The notes under the pieces were generated by a model that saw nothing but the letters and a program-made list of their open reading frames with translations, had not been told where the DNA came from and ran no database searches. 17,727 nt of DNA from JAVJRN01 sp040218415 (GTDB taxonomy: Bacteria; Bacteroidota; Bacteroidia; Cytophagales; Cyclobacteriaceae): the NCBI GenBank assembly GCA_040218415.1, contig JAVJRN010000077.1:1-17727 (forward strand), written 5' to 3'. The position numbers and the translations under genes are program-made. Below are positions 1-7,262 of this stretch, piece by piece. Position 1 is the first letter of the stretch. Every line of letters starts with the position of its first letter.

Positions 1-36
1 TTTTCTTTAAATGACAGCAGTGGAATGTTTTATAAA

Positions 37-503
37 TTATGTGTTTTGTACGGTGAGTTCCCAATGCCCACCTTTTGTTGAGCCTACTCGTTTGATTCGC
101 TTTCTCTTTTTTAATTTATCGATATGATACTCCACGCCTCGTCTTGTCAAGCCCGTGATTTCTTCCAAGCCTTTAGCAGTGATTTTAGGGTTTTCGCGCA
201 TCGCTTTTAGGATGATTCCAGAATTTCTTCCACAGCTTCTTCCACAGTTTCTTCCACAGTTCTGTAAAGAACCACTGTGAACATGCCGTCTGTTTTAAAC
301 TGTGGTTCAGGAAGCTTAGCAGAATTCATCTGGTCTTTAATACGACCAATGCCAGAACCCACTTGTTCTACCATGCGAATACGAACAAACAGACCAAAGA
401 TCAATGGGTTTCTACTATGGCTTTTGGTTCCAAAATCAGCAAGGGAGATGGCACTGGTCAAACCTCCCGGATTGGTGATCTCTACTCTGTCTTTAACCTG
501 CCA
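37..503 (-). pseudogene. C-terminal remnant of an AlbA_2 / HATPase_c_4 / wHTH ATP-binding protein, frameshifted
   Basis: The intact family (often annotated as RecG-like or Schlafen AlbA_2 ATP-binding regulators) has an N-terminal AlbA_2 domain, a HATPase_c_4 region and a C-terminal winged helix. Only the last part is here. Reading leftward from about 503, the frame gives KDRVEITNPGGL, then SRNPLIFGLFVRIRMVEQVG and GMFTVVLYR, which are hallmarks of the HATPase_c_4 part. A glutamate-rich linker (VEETVEEAVEE) follows, and this frame stops at 207. One base out of phase, the sequence continues as NPKITAKGLEEITGLTRRGV and ends GGHWELTVQNT with a stop at 37-39. That is the expected winged helix, so a single frameshift near 216-225 separates the two parts. 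No AlbA_2 domain precedes it, and upstream of the VEITNPGG segment the homology is lost. The remnant is almost certainly non-functional. I am confident of the family and less so of the exact right boundary. Confidence 0.75.
225..260 (-). repeat. Three 12-base tandem units coding for a VEE(T/A) linker
   Basis: On the plus strand the unit ttcttccacag(c/t) is repeated three times. On the coding strand it gives repeated Val-Glu-Glu-(Thr/Ala). The array lies directly beside the frameshift of the AlbA_2/wHTH remnant. Twelve-base slippage alone would keep frame, so the repeat is not by itself the cause of the frameshift. Confidence 0.7.
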
Positions 504-781
504 AGAGACCGTTTTGGTTACGACGGACTTTAATATGGAAATTTGGGGAGGTAAGATAGGGGTATGAAATAGGGAGTGATTCCGAAGTATTCGGAAGAAG
601 CGAGTGGTTGAATACTCTTATGTGCGTGAATGAAAGCTTGTAAATGTAGTCCCGCTTTTTCGCGGGACGGAATGCGCAGGCTGGAGGGATGTGGGTTTTA
701 CTACTTTCTCTTTATCTCGTACTCGTATCGGTGAGGATTTTTTGTGAGTCATAGACTCTGGGGAAAGACCTGTCCTCGTTT
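504..781. other. Gene-free stretch with two hairpins, 3' of the unknown gene
   Basis: I see no credible gene here on either strand. Two clear inverted repeats are present. One is TTCCGAA-gta-TTCGGAA at 580-596. The other is GTCCCGC-tttttc-GCGGGAC at 649-668. A weaker one, GAGTC-ata-GACTC, lies at 746-758. None is followed by a run of T on the strand that would make it a standard terminator for the upstream minus-strand genes. The pattern resembles an intergenic repeat element or decayed insertion rather than a regulatory region, but that is inference. Confidence 0.5.
649..668. repeat. GC-rich hairpin, possible transcript end
   Basis: Perfect 7-base arms GTCCCGC and GCGGGAC flank a six-base loop (tttttc). 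It lies about 115 bases beyond the stop codon of the last gene of the minus-strand block, where a transcript end would be expected. There is no T tract after the stem on the minus strand, so intrinsic termination is not demonstrated. Confidence 0.4.
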
Positions 782-1264
782 TTAGGAGTATGATTCCACT
801 GAATATCTACCCGACTTGTTTCTGGCAAATGCCCATGCCGCACGGAAAACGCCATAAAACAATTCAGTCTCTCCTGAGCCGTAAGTAATCAAATAGCATG
901 GCAACTCACTCTTTAGTGGAGCTGGCTTTTTCTTTTCTTTCTTCGGTGCTGCATTTTCACTTTCATCCAAATATCCACCACTCGTCTCGATATAATGGAG
1001 CATTATGCCAATGATTTGACTGACCTGATCTGAAGTGATTAAAAGATCATTTTTCCTCAATTGCTTATATACGTACTTTTCAATTTGATCTTCATATATC
1101 ACACCTCTAATGCCAATGTCTACATTCCAACAATGCTTAAAGGCTGCTTCAATTTGATCCCACCAGTCTTCAGCCAGAGGAAAGTCAATCTTATTGAAAA
1201 CCGCTTGTTTAACTTTTGCGGGATCAATTTCCCCTGGATTGCTGAAGTTTATTTGTTTGGTCAT
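782..1264 (-). CDS. Hypothetical protein, 160 aa, coupled to the metallophosphoesterase
   Basis: I do not recognise this family. The protein is soluble, with no signal peptide or membrane segment. Residues 1-95 look mainly helical and are rich in Trp and aromatics (PLAEDWWDQIEAAFKHCW). A charged, Lys/Pro-rich linker around 105-120 (AAPKKEKKKPAPLK) follows. Then comes a compact C-terminal segment with LPCYLITYGSGETELFYGVFRAAWAFAR. The two-part layout suggests two small domains joined by a flexible linker. Its ATG overlaps the stop codon of the metallophosphoesterase gene (ATGA at 1261-1264), so the two are translationally coupled and probably work together. It is the last gene of the long minus-strand block that begins at hsdM. 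No function is proposed. Confidence 0.75.
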   Translation of the reverse strand: MTKQINFSNPGEIDPAKVKQAVFNKIDFPLAEDWWDQIEAAFKHCWNVDIGIRGVIYEDQIEKYVYKQLRKNDLLITSDQVSQIIGIMLHYIETSGGYLDESENAAPKKEKKKPAPLKSELPCYLITYGSGETELFYGVFRAAWAFARNKSGRYSVESYS

Positions 1265-2178
1265 TCCGCTTCTGAAACGGTTACAAAATTGGTCAAATCG
1301 AGTTCTTCCATGCCATCCAATCTATAGGCTACTAGGCTCCCTCCTTTTGCGACGCTGTAGTCGAGGCAGCAGACGTTGGGTTTTTGGATGACTGGATCAC
1401 CAGTGAGCCAGTAGTGTCCGAAAAAGACAGGCTTTTCTTCTGGCGTGTAATAGTTATTTGATTCCGTTACTGGTGTATGAGGTAAATCTTCCAGTGGTAC
1501 CACGCTGTAGTCATGGAAGGTTGTATTGGCTGGATCTTCCCACCATTTGATTCGGATTTCCGAGCGTTGATGGCCGTCTTTATCATGAAAAGTGATCCCT
1601 TCAGGCAGGCTCATTTCCTTGCCTTTGAGTGTTTCTTCGATCAGACTATACAGTTCAGTGGATGTATCTGATGCGGCAATGATGTCCTCTGCTGACCTGA
1701 GCTTGTTCCCTCCTAAAATCTCCACTAGGCGGTCAATGTTTTGTTGATCCCAGTAAGCATGAACAGCCCTGAACTCCGGAAAGTCGATGAAGAGTGGCAA
1801 TGTCAGGAACCAATCGAGATGTGATTTGAATTCATGTTCATGGCCTTCCATTTGCGCTAAAGTGGCGCCATGTTGTTTCCTATTCTTCGGCGTGTGTGGC
1901 CGGCAGAATTCTCCATCCGCCTTGCGGATGTGGTATGCGAGTGCATTGAACTCATGGTTACCCATGAGGGCAATGGCATTTCCGTATTCTACCATTTTGC
2001 GGACTAGCCTTACGGTTTCGAGGATTTGGGGTCCACGATCGATATAGTCTCCTACGAAGATTACTTTTCGTCCTTCTGGGTGTACCCAGCTATCTTCTAT
2101 TTCTTGGTAGCCGAGTGCATCAAGTAGCACTTCGAGTTCTGTGCAGTGGCCGTGTATGTCTCCTATGAGGTCGTACAT
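1261..2178 (-). CDS. Metallophosphoesterase (Ser/Thr phosphatase / Ap4A-hydrolase-like)
   Basis: A cytosolic two-metal phosphoesterase of 305 residues. The signature motifs appear in order. GDIHGH is at about residues 6-11, with metal ligands Asp7 and His9. GDYIDRG is at 43-49, GNHE at 73-76, AVHAYWD lies near the middle, and FFGHYWLTG sits near the C-terminus with a further metal-binding His. This order matches the PPP-like group that includes bis(5'-nucleosyl)-tetraphosphatases and PrpE-type protein phosphatases. The actual substrate (protein phosphate, Ap4A or RNA end) cannot be told from sequence. It begins 21 bases after the stop of hsdR and overlaps the next gene by four bases, so it is probably cotranscribed with the restriction locus. 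Whether it takes part in defence is unknown. Confidence 0.9.
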   Translation of the reverse strand: MYDLIGDIHGHCTELEVLLDALGYQEIEDSWVHPEGRKVIFVGDYIDRGPQILETVRLVRKMVEYGNAIALMGNHEFNALAYHIRKADGEFCRPHTPKNRKQHGATLAQMEGHEHEFKSHLDWFLTLPLFIDFPEFRAVHAYWDQQNIDRLVEILGGNKLRSAEDIIAASDTSTELYSLIEETLKGKEMSLPEGITFHDKDGHQRSEIRIKWWEDPANTTFHDYSVVPLEDLPHTPVTESNNYYTPEEKPVFFGHYWLTGDPVIQKPNVCCLDYSVAKGGSLVAYRLDGMEELDLTNFVTVSEAE

Positions 2179-2199
2179 TGGTATTTGGAATATGATAAT

Positions 2200-5100
2200 T
2201 CAACGCTTATATTTCTTGAAATTCTCTGCTTGCTCGAAGATCTCTTTGTACACTTCGTCTTTGTCAACCGGTGGGTAATCATACTTCTTGAGTAAGCGAA
2301 GGAGGCCGACTCTTAGCTCGGCTTTTGTGTCTTCTTTCTTATTCCAGTCTGCATACTTGGCCACATTGCTCACTACGTTTTTGACCTCTGCTGCTAAGAT
2401 TATGAGTTTGTCCTCCGGGTACTTGAAATCGTATTTCTGGCAAAGTGAAAACAGGATGTCGTAAAATGCCTTTTCCTCTATATCTATCCCCTTCTCACCG
2501 AATGACTTTCTTTCTTCCAGTAATGCCTTATAGAGCGCGATGATCTCATCTGTGAAATCATCCACTACCTCACCGCGGAATGTGTCTTGCTCTTTGCGTT
2601 CGTTGTATTTTTCAACTACTGCCTTCATCTTTTTGGAAAAATCTGTTCCTTTAGCTTTGTTGGTTTTTTTGAATTCATCCAGCGCTTTAGAAAGGAGCTT
2701 TACCAGCAGTTTCATTCTGGTATTTGGCAGCTTGATTTTGGCAAGTCGCGCCAGGTGCGCTTCGTCAAATAGGTCTAGTTCTTTTTCCTTTTCATCTCCT
2801 AATTTAAAAATCTCTTCTACCCCGTCACTTTTCAGTGCCTCGTTCATCATGTCTCGTACCTTGGCATTCATCTGTGCCGTATCGGGCGCATTGCCTCTGG
2901 TTAGTTTAATGATGATGGATCGTACTGCTAGATAGAAATGGATGTAATCTCGCTCTGTTTCGGTGATCAGCTCACTCCCACAACTGATATCATAGGCGGC
3001 CTTTAGTCGCTTCACCAATCCGATAAATCGGTGCTCAGTGGTTTTGGTGATTTGAATAAACTCGACTGCATTATTAAGGGCATTTAACTGTGCCAAAGAT
3101 GAACCTGAGAAATAATCCTGATCATCGAATTTGTGAAATAGTCTGGCTAGTAAGTCCAGCTGATCTTTGACCACATTGACGGAATGTGAGATTTCCTCCA
3201 TGTTGGTGCCGTCTACTTTGGCATACTGCGCCAGCGCCTTGTTCATTTCGGTTTTGATGCCGATGTAATCGACTACTAAACCTTTGGATTTGCCTTCAAA
3301 CTTTCGGTTAACTCTGGAGATAGTCTGAATAAGGTTGTGTCGCTTTACTGGCTTATCGATGTAGATGGTATCCAGAAAAGGAACATCAAATCCTGTAAGC
3401 CACATGTCTACTACTATGGCAATTTTAAAGTTGGACTTGGCTTCTTTGAACTGCCTGTCCAACTCCTTGCGATGTTCTTTGGTGCCTAGCAGATCATAGA
3501 GTTCTTGACTGTCTTCCTTGTTTCGGGTCATGACCATCTGCAGACGTGGCATTGGCTTTATTTCCCTCTTTTCTCTATCTGTCAATTCTACCCCTTCGTC
3601 GGATACTTTGGTCTGAGCCCAGTTTGGTCTCAACTTGATGATATCACTGTATAGCTGAAAAGCAATTGGTCGGGTACTGCAGACAAAGAGTGCCTTGCCT
3701 TTGATGGTCGCTCCTTCGCTCACTCTTTGCTCATAATGCTTTACAAAATCAGCAGCTAATGCTTCTATGCGCTCGGGATCGCCAATAATCGCATTCATCT
3801 GGGCAGTAGCTTTCTTGCTTTGCTCTATCTGATGTTCAGAGCTGCCATCCTCCGCACATTTGGCATAGTAGGCCTCTATCTCTTTGAGCTTACCATTGTC
3901 AAGTAGCACTTTGGCGGCTCTGCCTTCATACACAATCCGAACGGTGATTTCGTCTTTCACAGACTCGGTCATGTTGTAGCTATCGACAATCTCGCCGAAA
4001 ACATCCATGGTCGCATCTATGGGTGTGCCTGTGAATCCGACATAGGTAGCATTGGGTAGTGAATCATGGAGGTATTTAGCAAAGCCAAAGGTTTTCCTCA
4101 CGCCATCCTTGGTCATTTTCACCTTCTGATCGAGATTGATCTGGCTCCTATGTGCTTCATCGGAAATACACATCACATTGGATCGCTCGGTGAGCAGTTC
4201 TGTGTCCTCTGTGAACTTGTGGATGGTGGTCAAGAATACTCCTCCACTGTTTCGTCCTTTGAGGAATGCACGGAGATCGGATCGTGATTCTACACTCACC
4301 ACTTGGTCATCGCCAATGTATCGCTTGGCATTGGTAAACTGTCCCGACAACTGATCATCCAGATCGGTGCGATCGGTGATTAAGATAATGGTGGGACTAG
4401 ATAGCTCTACACTCTTCATCAATAAGCGTGAAAGGAAGAGCATGGTGAAACTTTTGCCACAGCCTGTAGCTCCGAAATACGTTCCTCCTTTACCGTCACC
4501 TTCGGGCTTTTGGTGTTGGATGATGTTCTCATAAAGCTTGTTGGCAGCATAGTACTGTGGATACCGACAAACTATTTTTTCATCCTTTTTGGATGAGTCT
4601 GGGAAGTGAATGAAGTTATGGATGATATCGCTAAGTCGGTATCTGTCTAGCATGCCCTTGACCATGGTGTGCAGTGAGGCAATACCGTCCACTTCATTTT
4701 CGTCATTAGGGTCTATTTTGCGCCAAGCATAAAAGAACTCATAAGGTGAAAATAAACCCCCTGCTTTGTTATTCGCTCCGTCGCTGATGATGCAGAAAGC
4801 ATTGTATTTGAAGAGCTCGGGGATGTCTCTTCGATACCAAATAGTGAGCTGCTCGTAGGCATTGTAGATGGTGGCGTCTTCTCTAATGGCACTCTTGAAT
4901 TCCACCACGACTAGCGGAATCCCGTTGATGTATAAAATGACGTCAGGAATCCTCTTTTGTTCGTACCCTTGAATCTCCAGTTGGTTGACGACCTTGAAAA
5001 TGTTCAATGATTGACCGTAATCTGATGCTGGATCAGCGGCCATTGGTAGCACCTCGATACTTTCCTCTTGATCGGGATACTGTCTAAAATCTACTGGCTG

Positions 5101-5415
5101 CACGAAAAGGTCTTTTTTGCTGCGGTCTTCCCGCTTGAGCGGAAAACCATCGGAGATCATCCTCATGATGCCCTTATTGCTTTCGTATAGGTCAGAGGAT
5201 GGAAAGGATTCCAACTGCCTGATGATGCTTTCTATTTCTGCAGGTGTGATCTGCTCATGTTGGTATCGCTTCTGCAAGTAATCCCTTAAATCCTCTTTTA
5301 TGAGGACTTCATTTGGACTTCTATCAATGTCTCCACCCTTGAGGTAGGTGTATTTTTGCTCTTGGAGCATCTCGATAAAGGCTTGCTCCAGTTGTGTCTC
5401 GGTGAATCTATTCAT
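2200..5415 (-). CDS. hsdR: Type I restriction enzyme R subunit (HsdR)
   Basis: The motor and nuclease subunit of a type I restriction-modification complex. It binds the HsdM2-HsdS methylase at unmodified sites, translocates DNA with ATP and cuts at a distance. I start it at the ATG at 5415 because this overlaps the stop of the toxin gene as ATGA. The longer reading to 5436 would need GTG. From that ATG, the protein has about 1071 residues, a normal HsdR length. The N-terminal nuclease core shows Asp158 (IPDVILYI) and the Glu172-x-Lys174 pair in VVVEFKS. The helicase has Walker A GATGCGKS at about 315-322, DEAH at 419-422, and later GFTGTPID and TISRVNRKF motifs. It lies about 7 kb from hsdS, separated by the RT cassette and the AbiE-like pair. 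No frameshift or missing catalytic residue is seen. Confidence 0.96.
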   Translation of the reverse strand: MNRFTETQLEQAFIEMLQEQKYTYLKGGDIDRSPNEVLIKEDLRDYLQKRYQHEQITPAEIESIIRQLESFPSSDLYESNKGIMRMISDGFPLKREDRSKKDLFVQPVDFRQYPDQEESIEVLPMAADPASDYGQSLNIFKVVNQLEIQGYEQKRIPDVILYINGIPLVVVEFKSAIREDATIYNAYEQLTIWYRRDIPELFKYNAFCIISDGANNKAGGLFSPYEFFYAWRKIDPNDENEVDGIASLHTMVKGMLDRYRLSDIIHNFIHFPDSSKKDEKIVCRYPQYYAANKLYENIIQHQKPEGDGKGGTYFGATGCGKSFTMLFLSRLLMKSVELSSPTIILITDRTDLDDQLSGQFTNAKRYIGDDQVVSVESRSDLRAFLKGRNSGGVFLTTIHKFTEDTELLTERSNVMCISDEAHRSQINLDQKVKMTKDGVRKTFGFAKYLHDSLPNATYVGFTGTPIDATMDVFGEIVDSYNMTESVKDEITVRIVYEGRAAKVLLDNGKLKEIEAYYAKCAEDGSSEHQIEQSKKATAQMNAIIGDPERIEALAADFVKHYEQRVSEGATIKGKALFVCSTRPIAFQLYSDIIKLRPNWAQTKVSDEGVELTDREKREIKPMPRLQMVMTRNKEDSQELYDLLGTKEHRKELDRQFKEAKSNFKIAIVVDMWLTGFDVPFLDTIYIDKPVKRHNLIQTISRVNRKFEGKSKGLVVDYIGIKTEMNKALAQYAKVDGTNMEEISHSVNVVKDQLDLLARLFHKFDDQDYFSGSSLAQLNALNNAVEFIQITKTTEHRFIGLVKRLKAAYDISCGSELITETERDYIHFYLAVRSIIIKLTRGNAPDTAQMNAKVRDMMNEALKSDGVEEIFKLGDEKEKELDLFDEAHLARLAKIKLPNTRMKLLVKLLSKALDEFKKTNKAKGTDFSKKMKAVVEKYNERKEQDTFRGEVVDDFTDEIIALYKALLEERKSFGEKGIDIEEKAFYDILFSLCQKYDFKYPEDKLIILAAEVKNVVSNVAKYADWNKKEDTKAELRVGLLRLLKKYDYPPVDKDEVYKEIFEQAENFKKYKR

Positions 5416-6395
5416 TGATCCAGGTTTATATTCCACTTTATTTTTTTAAGTCGCTCCGATACCCGTCTGAGATCGGTAGCTATGTGCGAGGCATCTGGCA
5501 GTTTTCCATAAACCAAGCCTGCAAAGGATCCATGATAAGTAGTCGCTAATGCGGACCAAGTTTCCTCTGGCTTATTAAATAACAGTGCTTGAGCTGGGTG
5601 ATTGACTAGCCAGCCATTGTTGTTACGAAAACTATCCACATCGTCGTTACCTACTTTGCGGAGCATCTGGTCAAAGTCTTCACTTTCAAAAAATGTTGCT
5701 AGCTCTTCTAGCTTAAGCAGGGCATGTATATCATAAGCATGCCTAATCTTATTCTTTAGCGTGGCGATGGCATCCTCCTCGTAGGAGAATCGAACAAGAC
5801 TCATGATTTTTTCGCAAATGGTACGCCTGACGTCTAGTACATTAATCGAAAAAGGTAATAGTTGATACTCATCAGCTAAAGGCTCCTGATCCTGAGCCAT
5901 CATCATATCGTAGATGAAGCTTGAAATATTCATGGTGTGGTAGGGTTCAAAACTGCCTAGCATGGATGCTTCCAATACTATGAAATCTCTTACCTGTCCG
6001 AAATCCCCCGCGAATGTTTTCGGGTATTGATGCACGGTCTTACGCATCCGACCTCTTTTATTGGTGATTCCCTCAACGGCTACTTCGGCCAGTACTGCTC
6101 CGACGATTCTTGAGACCGCTTTTATTTTCCTAGTAAGTGAATTGCCAGACTCTGCCTCCTCCCGGAGTACGACCAAATCAATGTCTTCAGAAAAACGCTC
6201 GATGATCTTGTAGCATTTAGACAAGGCTGTGCCTCCTTTGAATACAGCAAACTCCCTGGCTTCAGAGGTGAAAATGGTTTTTAGGGCATAAGTCACCCAA
6301 TAGTCCTTCTCCACATAAATCTCTGGCAGGTTCATCTGCTGCGCCGTAGCGGTCACTGCATCTCTGAAAAGTGCTATATCATCGTGGAGCCTCAT
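5412..6395 (-). CDS. AbiEii-like nucleotidyltransferase toxin (type IV toxin-antitoxin)
   Basis: A nucleotidyltransferase of the AbiEii/DUF1814 family, the toxin half of AbiE-type systems that stop growth during phage infection by modifying cell nucleic acid, reportedly tRNA in related enzymes. The core motifs are EKDYWVTYAL, then FKGGTALSKCY, then ERFSEDIDLVV, with the paired acidic residues of the nucleotidyltransferase fold in SEDIDL. The rest is helical and has no membrane segment. I prefer the ATG at 6395, which overlaps the antitoxin stop as ATGA; a longer reading to 6407 would start at TTG. Its own stop overlaps the hsdR start in the same way. So antitoxin, toxin and hsdR form a coupled chain, and HsdR synthesis may depend on toxin-antitoxin transcription. 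Confidence 0.9.
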   Translation of the reverse strand: MRLHDDIALFRDAVTATAQQMNLPEIYVEKDYWVTYALKTIFTSEAREFAVFKGGTALSKCYKIIERFSEDIDLVVLREEAESGNSLTRKIKAVSRIVGAVLAEVAVEGITNKRGRMRKTVHQYPKTFAGDFGQVRDFIVLEASMLGSFEPYHTMNISSFIYDMMMAQDQEPLADEYQLLPFSINVLDVRRTICEKIMSLVRFSYEEDAIATLKNKIRHAYDIHALLKLEELATFFESEDFDQMLRKVGNDDVDSFRNNNGWLVNHPAQALLFNKPEETWSALATTYHGSFAGLVYGKLPDASHIATDLRRVSERLKKIKWNINLDQ

Positions 6396-7117
6396 GCTAT
6401 TTGCCAATTGATAGCGGTGGGTAAATTGGATTTCAATTTATTCAATTTATAGCTGGTCAGCGGATTCAATCGGTTTTTCAACGCATCAAGATCTTGCTGG
6501 TCTTTTGTATAATCGAGCAAGGCACCTAGAAAAGCGGCTACCCGTGGAGGATACTGCAAGGCGTAGCTGGCTAGTTCTCTGCGTTGATCTTTGGTGAATT
6601 CCTCTAGCAAAGTGAGTAATCTTTTGATCGCTTGTTGCTGATCCAGATCAGGAATGTTGTTCCAGTCTTTGAGAGCATCCAGAAACCCTAAGAGGCGATA
6701 GTTTTCTTCTGTGATGCTAACATAGCTCTTGACAGGCGTGGCTTTAAGGCTGCCGCGCTGTACGAATATGCGTTGGTTATAGCTGGCTACCTGCCAAACC
6801 TTTGGTATCTGGGTGGTAAGGCCGAGGCGGTTGTATAGGTAAGTGCCTGTAAGGTAAGCGATGCGTTTTCCCTTCTCGAAAAGATAGTCTTTGAGGACTT
6901 CTTCCGATCCAGGTTGGAGCTCACCGAAGACGGTCTTTCGTGGTTTGTAAAAGATGCCTTTAGATATCTTTTTGATTGTGCCCTTGGTCTGTAAGCGCTC
7001 CAACACCTTAGCGGCAGTAGCATATTGCTCCCGAGGTATATCGAGCGTATCGTACCGAAAGGTGGTATCCTCTGGGATGGTGGCTATGCGTGACGTGATG
7101 GTGGCAGATAGGTTCAT
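6392..7117 (-). CDS. AbiEi-like antitoxin (DUF6088-type, wHTH repressor)
   Basis: The antitoxin and probable autorepressor of the AbiE-like pair, 241 residues. The N-terminal 60 residues form a winged helix ending in the wing-like KGTIKKISKGIFYKPRK. The remainder (GKRIAYLTGTYLYNRLGLTT, then VKSYVSITEENYRLLGFLDAL) matches the DUF6088/AbiEi style of helical C-terminal domain. In characterised AbiE systems the antitoxin binds inverted repeats in its own promoter and does not need to contact the toxin. Here an 11-base inverted repeat lies just upstream at 7136-7163, beside a perfect -7 box, which fits that mode. The ATG lies only four bases past the -7 box, so the transcript may be leaderless. 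The next gene overlaps its stop. Confidence 0.87.
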   Translation of the reverse strand: MNLSATITSRIATIPEDTTFRYDTLDIPREQYATAAKVLERLQTKGTIKKISKGIFYKPRKTVFGELQPGSEEVLKDYLFEKGKRIAYLTGTYLYNRLGLTTQIPKVWQVASYNQRIFVQRGSLKATPVKSYVSITEENYRLLGFLDALKDWNNIPDLDQQQAIKRLLTLLEEFTKDQRRELASYALQYPPRVAAFLGALLDYTKDQQDLDALKNRLNPLTSYKLNKLKSNLPTAINWQIA

Positions 7118-7121
7118 GCTT

Positions 7122-7129
7122 CAAAGATA
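7122..7129 (-). promoter_or_regulatory. -7 promoter box (TATCTTTG) of the AbiE-like operon
   Basis: Read on the minus strand, the sequence is a perfect match to the Bacteroidota -7 consensus TAnnTTTG. A TTTTTG tract lies about 22 bases upstream inside the inverted repeat and may serve as the -33 element; this spacing is slightly long. The box ends four bases before the antitoxin ATG, so transcription probably starts at or next to the start codon. Confidence 0.65.
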
Positions 7130-7135
7130 ACGACT

Positions 7136-7163
7136 GTCAAGTTTTTTGATTCAAAAACTTGAC
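7136..7163. promoter_or_regulatory. Inverted-repeat operator upstream of the antitoxin gene
   Basis: Perfect 11-base arms GTCAAGTTTTT and AAAAACTTGAC are separated by a six-base spacer (tgattc). It overlaps the expected -33 region of the AbiE-like promoter. AbiEi antitoxins are known to autorepress by binding inverted repeats in this place, so an operator is the natural reading. The repeat also contains the last codons of the AlbA_2 remnant, which suggests that the operator arrived with the toxin-antitoxin pair. Confidence 0.65.
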
Positions 7164-7238
7164 ATGATTACTCCAAAGATTCTTCTCTAGCCCATCGGTA
7201 AGCTGCTGCTTGTACGCTATGCGGGTGGTTTCAGTCAT
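7137..7238 (-). pseudogene. N-terminal remnant of an AlbA_2-domain protein (33 codons)
   Basis: Reading leftward from the ATG at 7238, the short frame begins MTETTRIAYKQQLTDGLEK. This is the typical opening of AlbA_2 (Schlafen-like) ATP-binding proteins, in which DGLEKEVVAFLN usually follows. Here homology breaks after about residue 19, runs on as NLWSNHVKFLNQKT, and stops inside the AbiE operator. The break marks the junction where the toxin-antitoxin block joined or where the rest of the gene was deleted. AlbA_2 genes are common inside type I restriction loci of this phylum. The remnant at the left end of the window shows the other end of such a protein on the same strand. Confidence 0.6.
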
Positions 7239-7262
7239 TTGTTAGTTGTGCTTCAGGGTATT

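Noticed and set aside
1327..1339. The 13-base word ggctactaggctc occurs at 1327-1339 and again near 12306-12318, as if att-like direct repeats.
   Set aside because: A few shared 13-base words are expected by chance in a window of this size, and one copy lies inside the phosphatase coding sequence.
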